From NCBI GenBank assembly GCA_046582185.1, contig JAYGEX010000005.1:1-64000 (forward strand): 64,000 bases of DNA, read 5' to 3'. The notes beneath the pieces are model-generated. The model was not told the DNA's origin and made no database searches. It saw only the letters and a list, made by a program, of their open reading frames with translations. Of the stretch, positions 25,439-33,385 are shown in pieces. The DNA comes from GCA-002726655 sp046582185 (GTDB lineage Bacteria > Pseudomonadota > Gammaproteobacteria > Pseudomonadales > Azotimanducaceae). Position 1 is the stretch's first letter; each line of letters opens with the position of its first letter. The translations under genes were made by a program, and so were the position numbers.

Positions 25439-26368
25439 TTAGTAGGGCCTTGGCTCACCGGCAGGCCTGGTTTTGAATCGACGGTGTAACCACAGATACT
25501 GTTCGGGGCTCCTAGCGATTGCGGCCTCTACAAGATTATTGACGAGGCTCGCGTTTTTGATTTCGTCGTCGCCTGGATAGTTTTCTAATGGATCGCTTAG
25601 ATAGACGTCGTATCCGGAACCATCAGGCTTGCGATAGTGGGTAAAGGTGATTACAGGCGATTTAGTTATTCTCGCGATTCGGGCGGTGGCAGTAATGGTT
25701 GCGGTTTCAATATTGTAGAAGGGGGCAAAAACTGAGTGTTTTTTGCCGTAATCCTGGTCGGGGCCATACCAAACAATATGGCCCTTTATGAGATTCCTGA
25801 TAAGCCCTCGAACATCATCCCGCTTGATTGCCGCTGGGAAGTTCCGTTGCCTGCCTCTGGTCATAACGGCTTCCAGAAACAAATTCTTATTGCGGCGATA
25901 CATCACGTCAAAACCTGTGTGGAACGACAATACCGCGCCACATAAATCCAGGGTAGACAGGTGCATACCCAGCAAAATGACACCCTTGCCTTCTGCCTGG
26001 GCCTTGCGAAGATTTTCCAATCCATGAATGGTTACCAGATGCCTGAAATCAGCTGCGCGGCGAATCCACACCATGGCAGTCTCCACTGAACTGATGCCAG
26101 TGGAGCGAAAGACACGCTTGCAGAGATTCCGGCGTTCCGTCTCGTCCATGTCCGGGAAGCAGAGTTTGAGATTGATGTCGGCGATATGCCTTCTTGCAGG
26201 AGACAGGTAATAACCCAGCCAGCCAATGAATGCGCCAATCCTGATCCTCGACCATTGAGGTGTATGGACGGTAATCCAGAATAGGAAATATCCTAGCCAG
26301 TTCAGCCAGTACCTTGGATGGAGAAAACGTAACTTAAAGATCCCTGGGGAATTACTCACGACGACCAA
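25439..26368 (-). CDS. lpxL: Lipid A biosynthesis (lauroyl) acyltransferase, LpxL/HtrB type
   Basis: LpxL-family enzymes add a secondary acyl chain from acyl-ACP to Kdo-lipid A at the inner membrane. The 309-residue protein has an N-terminal membrane-associated segment (YWLNWLGYFLFWITVH), the catalytic H-x4-D in LLGMHLSTLDLCG, FDVMYRRNKN and IVWYGPDQDYGKKHSVF. Order and length match LpxL/HtrB; LpxL versus LpxM or LpxP cannot be settled by eye. The start is uncertain: TTG 26368 or GTG 26359, neither with a good ribosome site. The SDR gene starts divergently 190 bases away. Confidence 0.88.
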   Translation of the reverse strand: MVVVSNSPGIFKLRFLHPRYWLNWLGYFLFWITVHTPQWSRIRIGAFIGWLGYYLSPARRHIADINLKLCFPDMDETERRNLCKRVFRSTGISSVETAMVWIRRAADFRHLVTIHGLENLRKAQAEGKGVILLGMHLSTLDLCGAVLSFHTGFDVMYRRNKNLFLEAVMTRGRQRNFPAAIKRDDVRGLIRNLIKGHIVWYGPDQDYGKKHSVFAPFYNIETATITATARIARITKSPVITFTHYRKPDGSGYDVYLSDPLENYPGDDEIKNASLVNNLVEAAIARSPEQYLWLHRRFKTRPAGEPRPY

Positions 26369-26557
26369 ATATTTTTTTGAGGAGATAAATACTACCTTGG
26401 CAGCTCTGGATTAACTACTTGATGGCGGCATAGATGGATGATCCGATCTACGATGGAAGACACACATCTCGAAGCAGAAATCGTTATCTGGACAGGTGGT
26501 AGCTACATCCAGTAGGATTTCTGGCTTGCTGACGGGCAGATACTAACCAGGAATCAT

Positions 26558-27418
26558 ATGAAACTAGCACTAGTAACAGGAACGAGTACGGGCATTGGCT
26601 TAACCACCAGCTTACATCTTGCAAAAAATGGCTATAAAGTATTTGCCGGTATGCGCAATTTAGCCAAGGCGGAAGCGCTACGGGACGCTGCTCAAGGCTT
26701 GCCTGTCGAGATCATTCAGTTGGATATTTGCGATCTGGATTCTGTGAAGATTGCCTTCGAGCTGGTGGCGAAGACTGGCCCCGTTGATTTACTGATTAAC
26801 AATGCCGGTATTGGCGGCGCTTCACCGCTGGAATTAACGCCGGAAGATGAGCACAAGCAGATGTTCGAGACCAACTATTTTGGCGCCGTTCGTTGTATTC
26901 AGGCTGTATTGCCTTCCATGCGGGAACGACAGACCGGTTGCATTGTCAATATCACATCTGCGGTAGGGTTGATGGCGACGCCTAATCAGATTGCTTATTC
27001 CGCGTCGAAATGGGCGCTGGAATGTCTGGGTGAAGCCCTGGCTCATGAGGTTTACCGTTTTGGTGTTCGCGTCGTAAATATTGAGCCTGGCGTCATTATG
27101 ACGAATATCTTTGAGAATTCGGCAGAGCAGACTCGCTATGATAAAACTTCACCCTATCAACCCCTGATGCGCAGAAATGGCAAAGTATTTGCTGCAGGGT
27201 TTAAACGTGCAGTACCGCCGGATCTCGTGGCAGAGACGATCCTTGAAGCCGTGACAACGGAAAACTATAAGCTTCGCTGGCCAGTTGGTCCTGATGCGGA
27301 AGGTATGATGGCCTCTCGTCAGACGCTGTCCTCAGATGAATGGGTACGAATGGGTGATAAACTGAGTGATGCTGAATACAATGCAAAATTCGAGGAGTTT
27401 TTTGGCATATCACTTTGA
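26558..27418 (+). CDS. Short-chain dehydrogenase/reductase (classical SDR)
   Basis: The 286-residue protein is a classical SDR: cofactor motif VTGTSTGIGLTTSLHL at the N-terminus, VDLLINNAGIGG (NNAG), catalytic Ser in VNITSAVGLM and the YxxxK site in IAYSASKWALECLG. The lack of an acidic residue straight after the second strand (FAGMRNLAKAEAL) with Arg present suggests NADP(H). Substrate unknown; the length and PGVIMTNIF segment resemble SDRs acting on lipids or retinol-like substrates. It lies between the LpxL-type gene and hldE, 76 bases before hldE, so it could share its transcript. Confidence 0.85.
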   Translation: MKLALVTGTSTGIGLTTSLHLAKNGYKVFAGMRNLAKAEALRDAAQGLPVEIIQLDICDLDSVKIAFELVAKTGPVDLLINNAGIGGASPLELTPEDEHKQMFETNYFGAVRCIQAVLPSMRERQTGCIVNITSAVGLMATPNQIAYSASKWALECLGEALAHEVYRFGVRVVNIEPGVIMTNIFENSAEQTRYDKTSPYQPLMRRNGKVFAAGFKRAVPPDLVAETILEAVTTENYKLRWPVGPDAEGMMASRQTLSSDEWVRMGDKLSDAEYNAKFEEFFGISL

Positions 27419-27445
27419 AACTGCCAGGGTCCTGGATAAACGATG

Positions 27446-27490
27446 ACTTTGAAAAGAAAGACATTGAAAAGAATGATGTTGAGAAGGTAG
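27446..27490 (+). repeat. Degenerate 15-bp tandem repeat before hldE, within a 15-codon ORF
   Basis: Three units of 15 bases lie at 27446-27460, 27461-27475 and 27476-27490, sharing the core TTGAAAAGAA. Units 1 and 2 match at 13 of 15 positions; unit 3 is looser. An ATG at 27443 reads through them to TAG 27488-27490 and would give MTLKRKTLKRMMLRR, a very basic peptide ending just before the hldE start at 27495. There is no good ribosome site before it. The third unit supplies the GAGAAGG ribosome site of hldE. Confidence 0.4.
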
Positions 27491-27494
27491 TTGA

Positions 27495-28910
27495 ATGAAA
27501 GTCCAACGGTTTGATGGTGCACATATTCTGGTTGTTGGCGATGCGATGCTGGATCGATACTGGCATGGCGGCACTCGTCGTATATCAGCTGAGGCGCCGA
27601 TTCCAGTTGTGGAAGTGAATGAGATTGAAGATCGCATTGGTGGTGCTGCCAATGTTGCCTTGAATATCTCCACCCTGGGTTCGAAAGCGAGCCTGATTGC
27701 GGCTGTAGGGATTGACGAAGCGGGCAGGGTGCTCAAGGCAAAGCTGGATTCAGCTGGGATAATAAGTTATCTCATCGAATCTAAAGATATACGTACAACC
27801 ACGAAAATCAGAATGGTCAGCCAGAGCCAACAGCTCCTCCGGGCTGACTTTGAAGACATCGCTGACCTGAAAGGCGAACTACTGCTACCGCATCTCGAAA
27901 GCTCAATCGATGCAGTGGATCTGATTTTACTTTCGGATTATGACAAGGGCGTACTTGCCGATGCGCAAGTTGTCATTCAGGCAGCCGTCGCCAAGAATAA
28001 AGGCGTTCTGGTTGACCCTAAATTTAAACCCTTGAGTGTCTATCGAGGCGCGACGGTCGTTAAGCCCAATCGACTTGAGCTGGAACATGCCATTGGTGCA
28101 TGGTCATCGGAAGCTGAAATGGTTACTCGCTGTCAAAAGCTATGCCTTGATCTGGGCTTTCAGGCGATACTGGTGACGAGAGAATCAGATGGCATGACCT
28201 TGATCCGGCCTGGGCAGGAAGAGGTGCATTTTCCTGCAAGGATGAGGGAGGTTTATGATGTGTCTGGTGCAGGAGATACGGTTTTTGCAACGCTGGCGGT
28301 TGCACTTGCCTCCGGGGAAACGCTTGTAGATGCGACCTGGCTTGCTAACGTTGCCGCCGGAATTGTCGTGAGTCATTTTGGTATTACTGGTGTGAGCGGC
28401 CCGGAGCTTCGGCTTGAAGTTGCGAGCGAGCAGGGCTTCAACCGGGGCGCCATGTCTCAGGAACATCTTGTCATAGCAGTTGAAGAGGCGAAGTCTCGCG
28501 GTCAAAAAATTGTCTTTACCAATGGCTGCTTTGACATCCTTCATGCCGGTCATGTTGACTATTTAACTGAGGCGAAAGCTGAAGGTGACCTATTGATTGT
28601 GGCCGTTAATGGTGATGAGTCAGTGCATCGCCTCAAAGGAGAAGGTCGGCCCATTAATCCAATTGACCGGCGTATGACGATGTTGGCAGGGCTTGAATCC
28701 GTTGATTGGGTCGTCGCCTTTGATGATGAAACGCCGGAGCCTTTACTTGAAAAGCTACAGCCGGATGTACTGGTAAAAGGTGGAGACTATTCAGTTGACC
28801 AGGTGGTTGGCGCTGATATCGTTCGTGCATATTCCGGCGAAGTAAAAGTACTAAAGCTGGTTGAGGATTGTTCTACCAGTGCGCTGGTGCAGAAGATTCG
28901 GGAATTGTAG
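27495..28910 (+). CDS. hldE: Bifunctional heptose-7-phosphate kinase / heptose-1-phosphate adenylyltransferase
   Basis: HldE makes the 1-phosphate of D-glycero-beta-D-manno-heptose and then the ADP-sugar, supplying WaaC and WaaF. The 471-residue protein has a PfkB/ribokinase-type kinase (VVGDAMLDRYWHGGTRRIS, IGGAANVALNIS, and the catalytic VSGAGDTVFATLAVA near residue 258). A nucleotidyltransferase follows with IVFTNGCFDILHAGHVDYL near residue 345 and VKGGDYSVDQVVG. Length and fusion match HldE of E. coli and Pseudomonas. GAGAAGG at 27481 serves as ribosome site. The gene belongs with the LPS core cluster although the SDR lies between. Confidence 0.97.
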   Translation: MKVQRFDGAHILVVGDAMLDRYWHGGTRRISAEAPIPVVEVNEIEDRIGGAANVALNISTLGSKASLIAAVGIDEAGRVLKAKLDSAGIISYLIESKDIRTTTKIRMVSQSQQLLRADFEDIADLKGELLLPHLESSIDAVDLILLSDYDKGVLADAQVVIQAAVAKNKGVLVDPKFKPLSVYRGATVVKPNRLELEHAIGAWSSEAEMVTRCQKLCLDLGFQAILVTRESDGMTLIRPGQEEVHFPARMREVYDVSGAGDTVFATLAVALASGETLVDATWLANVAAGIVVSHFGITGVSGPELRLEVASEQGFNRGAMSQEHLVIAVEEAKSRGQKIVFTNGCFDILHAGHVDYLTEAKAEGDLLIVAVNGDESVHRLKGEGRPINPIDRRMTMLAGLESVDWVVAFDDETPEPLLEKLQPDVLVKGGDYSVDQVVGADIVRAYSGEVKVLKLVEDCSTSALVQKIREL

Positions 28911-28951
28911 CTAGCCTTGATGAGACATAAAATTCTCCTGTAATCTGCAGT

Positions 28952-29749
28952 TTAATCCTGTGTTGACCTGGCATCAGCGACATTTTGCTGCAGATGGTTT
29001 TCATTTATCGTTCCTACGATGGCGGAACTCACACTGGGGTGCTCGAGCACAAACTTCAGGTTCTCTTTGACCTTATTGGCATGCCCGCTGGCGAGCGCCT
29101 TTTTGATAATCACGCCTTTACCCTTTTTAGAAGCTTCCTCGAGAACGGCCAGTTGTGAAGTATCCTGGGGATTGTAGGTCACCATCACGAGATCCAGCGC
29201 TTCAAGTGCAAGCAGGCCGCCCTCTACCGTCTTGGTTGATGCGCCGATATACCGTACTTTGCCATCTTCTTTCAGTTTGATCAGGGTGTTAACGGCATCG
29301 CTGTGTCTTAAAGTATCTGCGTCCTCGCCGCCAAGGTGGATCAAGACGATATCAAGGTAATCCGTCTTTAGATAGTGAAGGCTCTGCTCAATGCTGCGCA
29401 AATTTGCAGTCCTTGAGAATTCGAATCGCGACTGTCCATTAGAATATTGTTCGCCAATTTTTGTGCATATGATCCAGTCTTTCCTTGTCCTCTGGAGCAG
29501 GCGGCCAAGCGTCTCTTCACTGCTGCCATATGCAGGTGCAGTGTCCAGAAAATTAATGCCCAGATCCTTTGCGAGTCCTATGAGTTTATCCAGTTCGGTA
29601 TATTCCGGAATTTTGAATGAGGATGGATATCTGACATCTGTATCCCGACCGAATTTAACGGTGCCCAGACCGATAGGAGATACCAGTAGCGTCGTTTGCC
29701 CCAATTTATTTAATTCGTCGGGGGCAAACCTCTGTTCTATCTTAGTCAA
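28952..29749 (-). CDS. Aldo/keto reductase
   Basis: The protein (about 265 residues) has the AKR barrel with the catalytic set: Asp in GINFLDTAPAYG, Tyr in APAYGSSEETLG, Lys in DWIICTKIG, His in DIVLIHLGGE. The cofactor end is IVGTINENHLQQNV. The frame extends to an ATG at 29785. The TTG at 29747-29749 sits after GGGAG and overlaps the FAD gene's stop by a few bases, so I prefer it. It is coupled to the FAD oxidoreductase upstream; the pair is also found between hldE and waaA in Pseudomonas. Substrate is unknown. Confidence 0.85.
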   Translation of the reverse strand: MTKIEQRFAPDELNKLGQTTLLVSPIGLGTVKFGRDTDVRYPSSFKIPEYTELDKLIGLAKDLGINFLDTAPAYGSSEETLGRLLQRTRKDWIICTKIGEQYSNGQSRFEFSRTANLRSIEQSLHYLKTDYLDIVLIHLGGEDADTLRHSDAVNTLIKLKEDGKVRYIGASTKTVEGGLLALEALDLVMVTYNPQDTSQLAVLEEASKKGKGVIIKKALASGHANKVKENLKFVLEHPSVSSAIVGTINENHLQQNVADARSTQD

Positions 29750-30959
29750 AATAAATCTCCCAGGGGGCATCAGCAATTTCGGCAAAGGGTAGATCCGGTA
29801 GAGCGCCAGGGAGTGTGTTTGTTAAAGGAAGATCCACCGCCGCAGAAACAGAGTTTGCCATCATCGGCACCAGCGTTAGTTTGGTTGGCCAACAAACGAC
29901 GATGTTGTTGATGAATTTAAAAAATGGCTGGTCCGGGCGAAGCATTTCCTTTTGAGTAACTTCCGCTCGATCCACGCGGAAGCTGGCCCATCGCGCATCT
30001 TTGAAGGGGAGCCAGGGAAATATTGCGGATAGCTCCTTGCGGGCAAACTGTATTTGCGCAGGCCCACTTCGATTAACGCCGGATTCAGCAAGGTTGCCGC
30101 CAAGGTACCAGACAGGGGTGCCGTCGCGGGAAGCGTGGGTGGTGATGGTTACCCTTGGCTTGTTTGCAGCCCGCATGCTCACCGCATGGGCATAGACCGA
30201 TGGTAAATCTTTATGACAAACCATGACCTGATGTAAGGGGCGCCTCTGCATTTTGACCGAATCGACGCCAAGGTTCTCCAGTAAGGAGGCATTACCGGCG
30301 CCCGCTGCAAATACATAGATCCTTGCCCTTAGCCTTTGCCCATTATCAAGCTGGATGTAGTCAATTTGTTGAGGCTTCTGGCCAATCGGCTGCGGGTCCC
30401 CCTGAAAAGCATGGCCATCTGCCATTGACTGCAAGGTCTTCAGCAAAGACGAGGTATCGATGACCAGGTCCTGTAATTTATATATCCAACCCTTGAAGTT
30501 CGGGTTTGAAAATGGGGCGGTATATTCATCTCGTGGTAGTGCGGAAACGCGAGCCTTAATCGCTTTACTACCAAAGAAGGAGGTAATTCTGGAGCCCAGG
30601 GAGCCGTCCGAGAACAAATAATATTCATCCGACAGCACATTGGTTTGACTGAGATTCAGCGCACCTTTTCCCGCAAGGCAATCCCGCCAGACCATGGGCA
30701 TGTTGGCGATGCGTTCGGACGATGGTGTTGTAAATCCGCCCAGGGCGTATTTAATTCCGCCATGTATCATTCCCTGGGACGAAAGCGTTTGTTCGCCGCC
30801 TAAGGCATTCTTTTCCAGCAGCAACGCGTGATAGCCGCGCTGCCTGAATTCGTTTAACAGCCACAAACCTGAGATGCCGCCGCCGAGCACAATGATATCG
30901 GTATCGATAGTTTCCTTATCAGGGTGGGTAGTAATTGTGAGCTCGATTTGAATTTCCAA
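29742..30959 (-). CDS. FAD-dependent oxidoreductase (DAO/GlpD-like)
   Basis: The 405-residue protein begins with a Rossmann FAD site, IIVLGGGISGLWLLNEF near residue 22, then LLLEKNALGGEQTLSSQGMIHGG. This is the DAO-superfamily pattern with a probable covalent or tight FAD site. A middle segment IYVFAAGAGNASLLENLGV gives the second glycine-rich loop. No signal peptide. It starts divergently from waaA (183 bases) and its stop overlaps the aldo/keto reductase. The pair may act on one substrate in successive redox steps, which is inference. A relative at the same site exists in Pseudomonas by recalled gene order. Confidence 0.8.
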   Translation of the reverse strand: MEIQIELTITTHPDKETIDTDIIVLGGGISGLWLLNEFRQRGYHALLLEKNALGGEQTLSSQGMIHGGIKYALGGFTTPSSERIANMPMVWRDCLAGKGALNLSQTNVLSDEYYLFSDGSLGSRITSFFGSKAIKARVSALPRDEYTAPFSNPNFKGWIYKLQDLVIDTSSLLKTLQSMADGHAFQGDPQPIGQKPQQIDYIQLDNGQRLRARIYVFAAGAGNASLLENLGVDSVKMQRRPLHQVMVCHKDLPSVYAHAVSMRAANKPRVTITTHASRDGTPVWYLGGNLAESGVNRSGPAQIQFARKELSAIFPWLPFKDARWASFRVDRAEVTQKEMLRPDQPFFKFINNIVVCWPTKLTLVPMMANSVSAAVDLPLTNTLPGALPDLPFAEIADAPWEIYFD

Positions 30960-31142
30960 AACACCAGTATAACTTGCCCGGCGGATTTTGGGGTCGCTTC
31001 CTGTGGCAGTTAGCGCAGTGGATCGTTATGCTTTGTTTTTTATCAGGCTTGCAGGTCTATCTTGCCGCGGCGAAAATGCAAGAAGTAGAAAAATCAAATA
31101 AGTTAGAGAACAAATTTTCGGGAATCGAATAGCAGGAATCTT

Positions 31143-32417
31143 TTGGTCAGAATAATTTACAGCCTTCTCTTCTATCTGCTCATGCCATTTGTCTTGCTGC
31201 GCCTATTGTGGCGATCGCGTCGGGAGCCTCGGTATCGCCAGAACTTGGCGCAGCGGTTTGGCCTCATTAGTTTCGTGCCCAGCGCTTCCCCGCTTATATG
31301 GGTGCACGCTGTATCCGCTGGAGAAACTATCGCGGCGGTTCCACTCATCAGGAATCTACTGGCGGGAGGGTATCGGATCGTGTTGACAGCCATGACACCT
31401 ACCGGACGGGAAAGGGCGGAGGCCCTATTGGGAGACAGTGTTATTCATTGTTATGCGCCATTTGATCTGCCCGGGGCAGTAAAGCGTTTCATCAAGAATA
31501 CCGGGCCTCGATGCCTTGTCATCATTGATACGGAACTCTGGCCTAACACCATTCACCAATGTGCTCTAAATAATATTAAGACCATTTTGGTCAACGGCCG
31601 CCTGTCTGCAAGATCTGCAAATGGATATGGCAAGATTCCATGGCTCGTTCGACCCATGTTAAATGAGATGGACTATCTTGCAGTTCAGACAAAGGCCCAT
31701 GGCGAACGTTTCATTCAATTAGGCTTGGCGAGAGAAAAATTATTAGTAGCAGGCAGTATAAAGTTCGATCATCAACTACCTGAAGACTTTGATTCGCGGG
31801 TTACGCTGCTGCGCAACAAAATCGGGCAACGTTTTGTCATCATTGCTGCCAGCACCCATGCCGGTGAAGAAGAGATGATTCTCAAAGCCCTTGCGGATCT
31901 TCAACGGCAGAATCGCAAGTTGTTATTAGTGCTGGCGCCGCGTCATAGCCATCGCTGCGATGAGGTCTCAGCCTTGGTGGGCCAAGTGTTCTCAGGAAAG
32001 ACGGCCCTGGTAAAGCACAGCGATGGGATCAAATGTGATTCGGATACAATTGTATTATTGCTCGATACCATGGGTGAGCTGATCTATTTTTACGGCGTAT
32101 CTGATATCGCGATAGTTGGTGGCAGTCTGGTGCCAGTGGGTGGACATAATCTGATGGAGGCAGCAGAGGCTGGCGTTCCTATCATCATGGGTCACCATCT
32201 CGAGAATATCGACGACATAGCATCAATGTTCAGAGACAATGATGCCATGAAGGTTGTCCATGACGCGGCAGAACTCAAGCTGGAACTTGGCGCCCTGGTG
32301 CAATCTTCGCAGCAGCGCGACCAATTGAGCGCCATGGCGACCAAAGTCCTGCTGGCGAATCAGGGCGCCCTTGCCAAAGTTGAGCGACTTATCACCGAAC
32401 TGCTTGGCCGCGAGTAA
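31143..32417 (+). CDS. waaA: 3-deoxy-D-manno-octulosonic acid (Kdo) transferase
   Basis: WaaA transfers Kdo from CMP-Kdo to lipid IVA, the first core step. The 424-residue GT30 protein has an N-terminal membrane anchor (IIYSLLFYLLMPFVLLRLLW), the signature SASPLIWVHAVSAGETIAAV, LVIIDTELWPNTI with the catalytic region, and GGSLVPVGGHNLMEAAEAGV in the CMP-Kdo site. The start is TTG at 31143, eight bases after AGGA. Whether it adds one or two Kdo units cannot be read. It stands alone between the FAD gene and the DUF1249 gene. Confidence 0.95.
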   Translation: MVRIIYSLLFYLLMPFVLLRLLWRSRREPRYRQNLAQRFGLISFVPSASPLIWVHAVSAGETIAAVPLIRNLLAGGYRIVLTAMTPTGRERAEALLGDSVIHCYAPFDLPGAVKRFIKNTGPRCLVIIDTELWPNTIHQCALNNIKTILVNGRLSARSANGYGKIPWLVRPMLNEMDYLAVQTKAHGERFIQLGLAREKLLVAGSIKFDHQLPEDFDSRVTLLRNKIGQRFVIIAASTHAGEEEMILKALADLQRQNRKLLLVLAPRHSHRCDEVSALVGQVFSGKTALVKHSDGIKCDSDTIVLLLDTMGELIYFYGVSDIAIVGGSLVPVGGHNLMEAAEAGVPIIMGHHLENIDDIASMFRDNDAMKVVHDAAELKLELGALVQSSQQRDQLSAMATKVLLANQGALAKVERLITELLGRE

Positions 32418-32644
32418 TTTCTGCTAGTTCTAAATTCAGATCAAACTATTTTCAGATCCATCTTGTTGCAGGCTCATCAGATCAATTTGTGCTGATAAAA
32501 CAGTCATAACGCAAATCAGAACGGCGAGCCAAATTCAAGTCTTTAATGGTAGTTTTTACGGGGTTTCTTCTTGAATATCTGTGTTAATCTTGGCTCAACA
32601 AGACTAATCCAGGTTGATGGATGAAGCAGCGACAAACAGGCAGC

Positions 32645-33103
32645 ATGACTGGAAGGCGGAGATACGTCCCCGATCTTATTTCAGACATGGCGGAATGCGA
32701 TGGAAATTATATCCGTCTGCTTCGTTTGTTTCCCAGCATGGGAAGCGAGGATTGTTTGGAATTTGGGGTTCAGGGAACTATGGAAGATGGCGCCGTAGTA
32801 ACGATTAAGATCACTGAGCGTTGTCGCTACACGACCATGTTAAAGGTCGTTGTCTCGAGTGATGAAGACAAGCCCTGGATAAAATGGCCAAGCCTTGAAG
32901 TCAGGGTCTACCACGATGTGTGCTCCGCAGAAGTGGTAAGTTTCGAGCGGCATCGTAATTTCAAGTATCGCTATTACACGCCGAACCCCGGCATGTTCCA
33001 GCCAGATGAGAAATCCCAGATCAATCGTTTCTTTGGCGAGCTACTTTCTTTTTGCCTGCATTATGGCCATACCCTTGCGACGGTAAGGCTTGGAGAATCC
33101 TGA
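32645..33103 (+). CDS. yqiB: DUF1249 family protein (YqiB)
   Basis: The 152-residue protein matches the E. coli YqiB pattern: RRRYVPDLISDMAECDGNY at the start, TERCRYTTMLKVVV, PSLEVRVYHDVCSAEVV, and DEKSQINRFFGELLSFCL near the end. Function is unknown in the family; it is often linked to nudF, cpdA, yqiA and parE. Here cpdA and yqiA are absent and parE follows after 282 bases. Two ATGs are possible (32621, 32645); the second aligns with YqiB. The gap to parE (33104-33385) shows a TATAAT at 33159 without a matching -35 box, and no further gene. Confidence 0.82.
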   Translation: MTGRRRYVPDLISDMAECDGNYIRLLRLFPSMGSEDCLEFGVQGTMEDGAVVTIKITERCRYTTMLKVVVSSDEDKPWIKWPSLEVRVYHDVCSAEVVSFERHRNFKYRYYTPNPGMFQPDEKSQINRFFGELLSFCLHYGHTLATVRLGES

Positions 33104-33385
33104 TTGTCCCATGGTGCGTTTGTGGTGAAATTCAAAAGATTTAGAGCCGGCATCGCGCTATAATTTTTATTCAATTACCAGATGCCTTTTGGCGATTGAA
33201 ACACTACCAGCTGGTTATTCAATTTTTGAGATGCGAGAGAAACTCCGTGAGGATATTTGCCTCGTGGCCTTGCCTGTTTAGCCATCGTTTGGTGAATCAG
33301 TCTATTAGAAATGAGCCAGCACAAGAGAAGCTTTGTCTAGATGCCTTACCTTGAAATAACTCAACTAAAAAATTAACGGAAGAAT

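Noticed and set aside
33159..33164. TATAAT as promoter upstream of parE
   Set aside because: No TTGACA-like box lies 16-18 bases upstream, so it may be chance.
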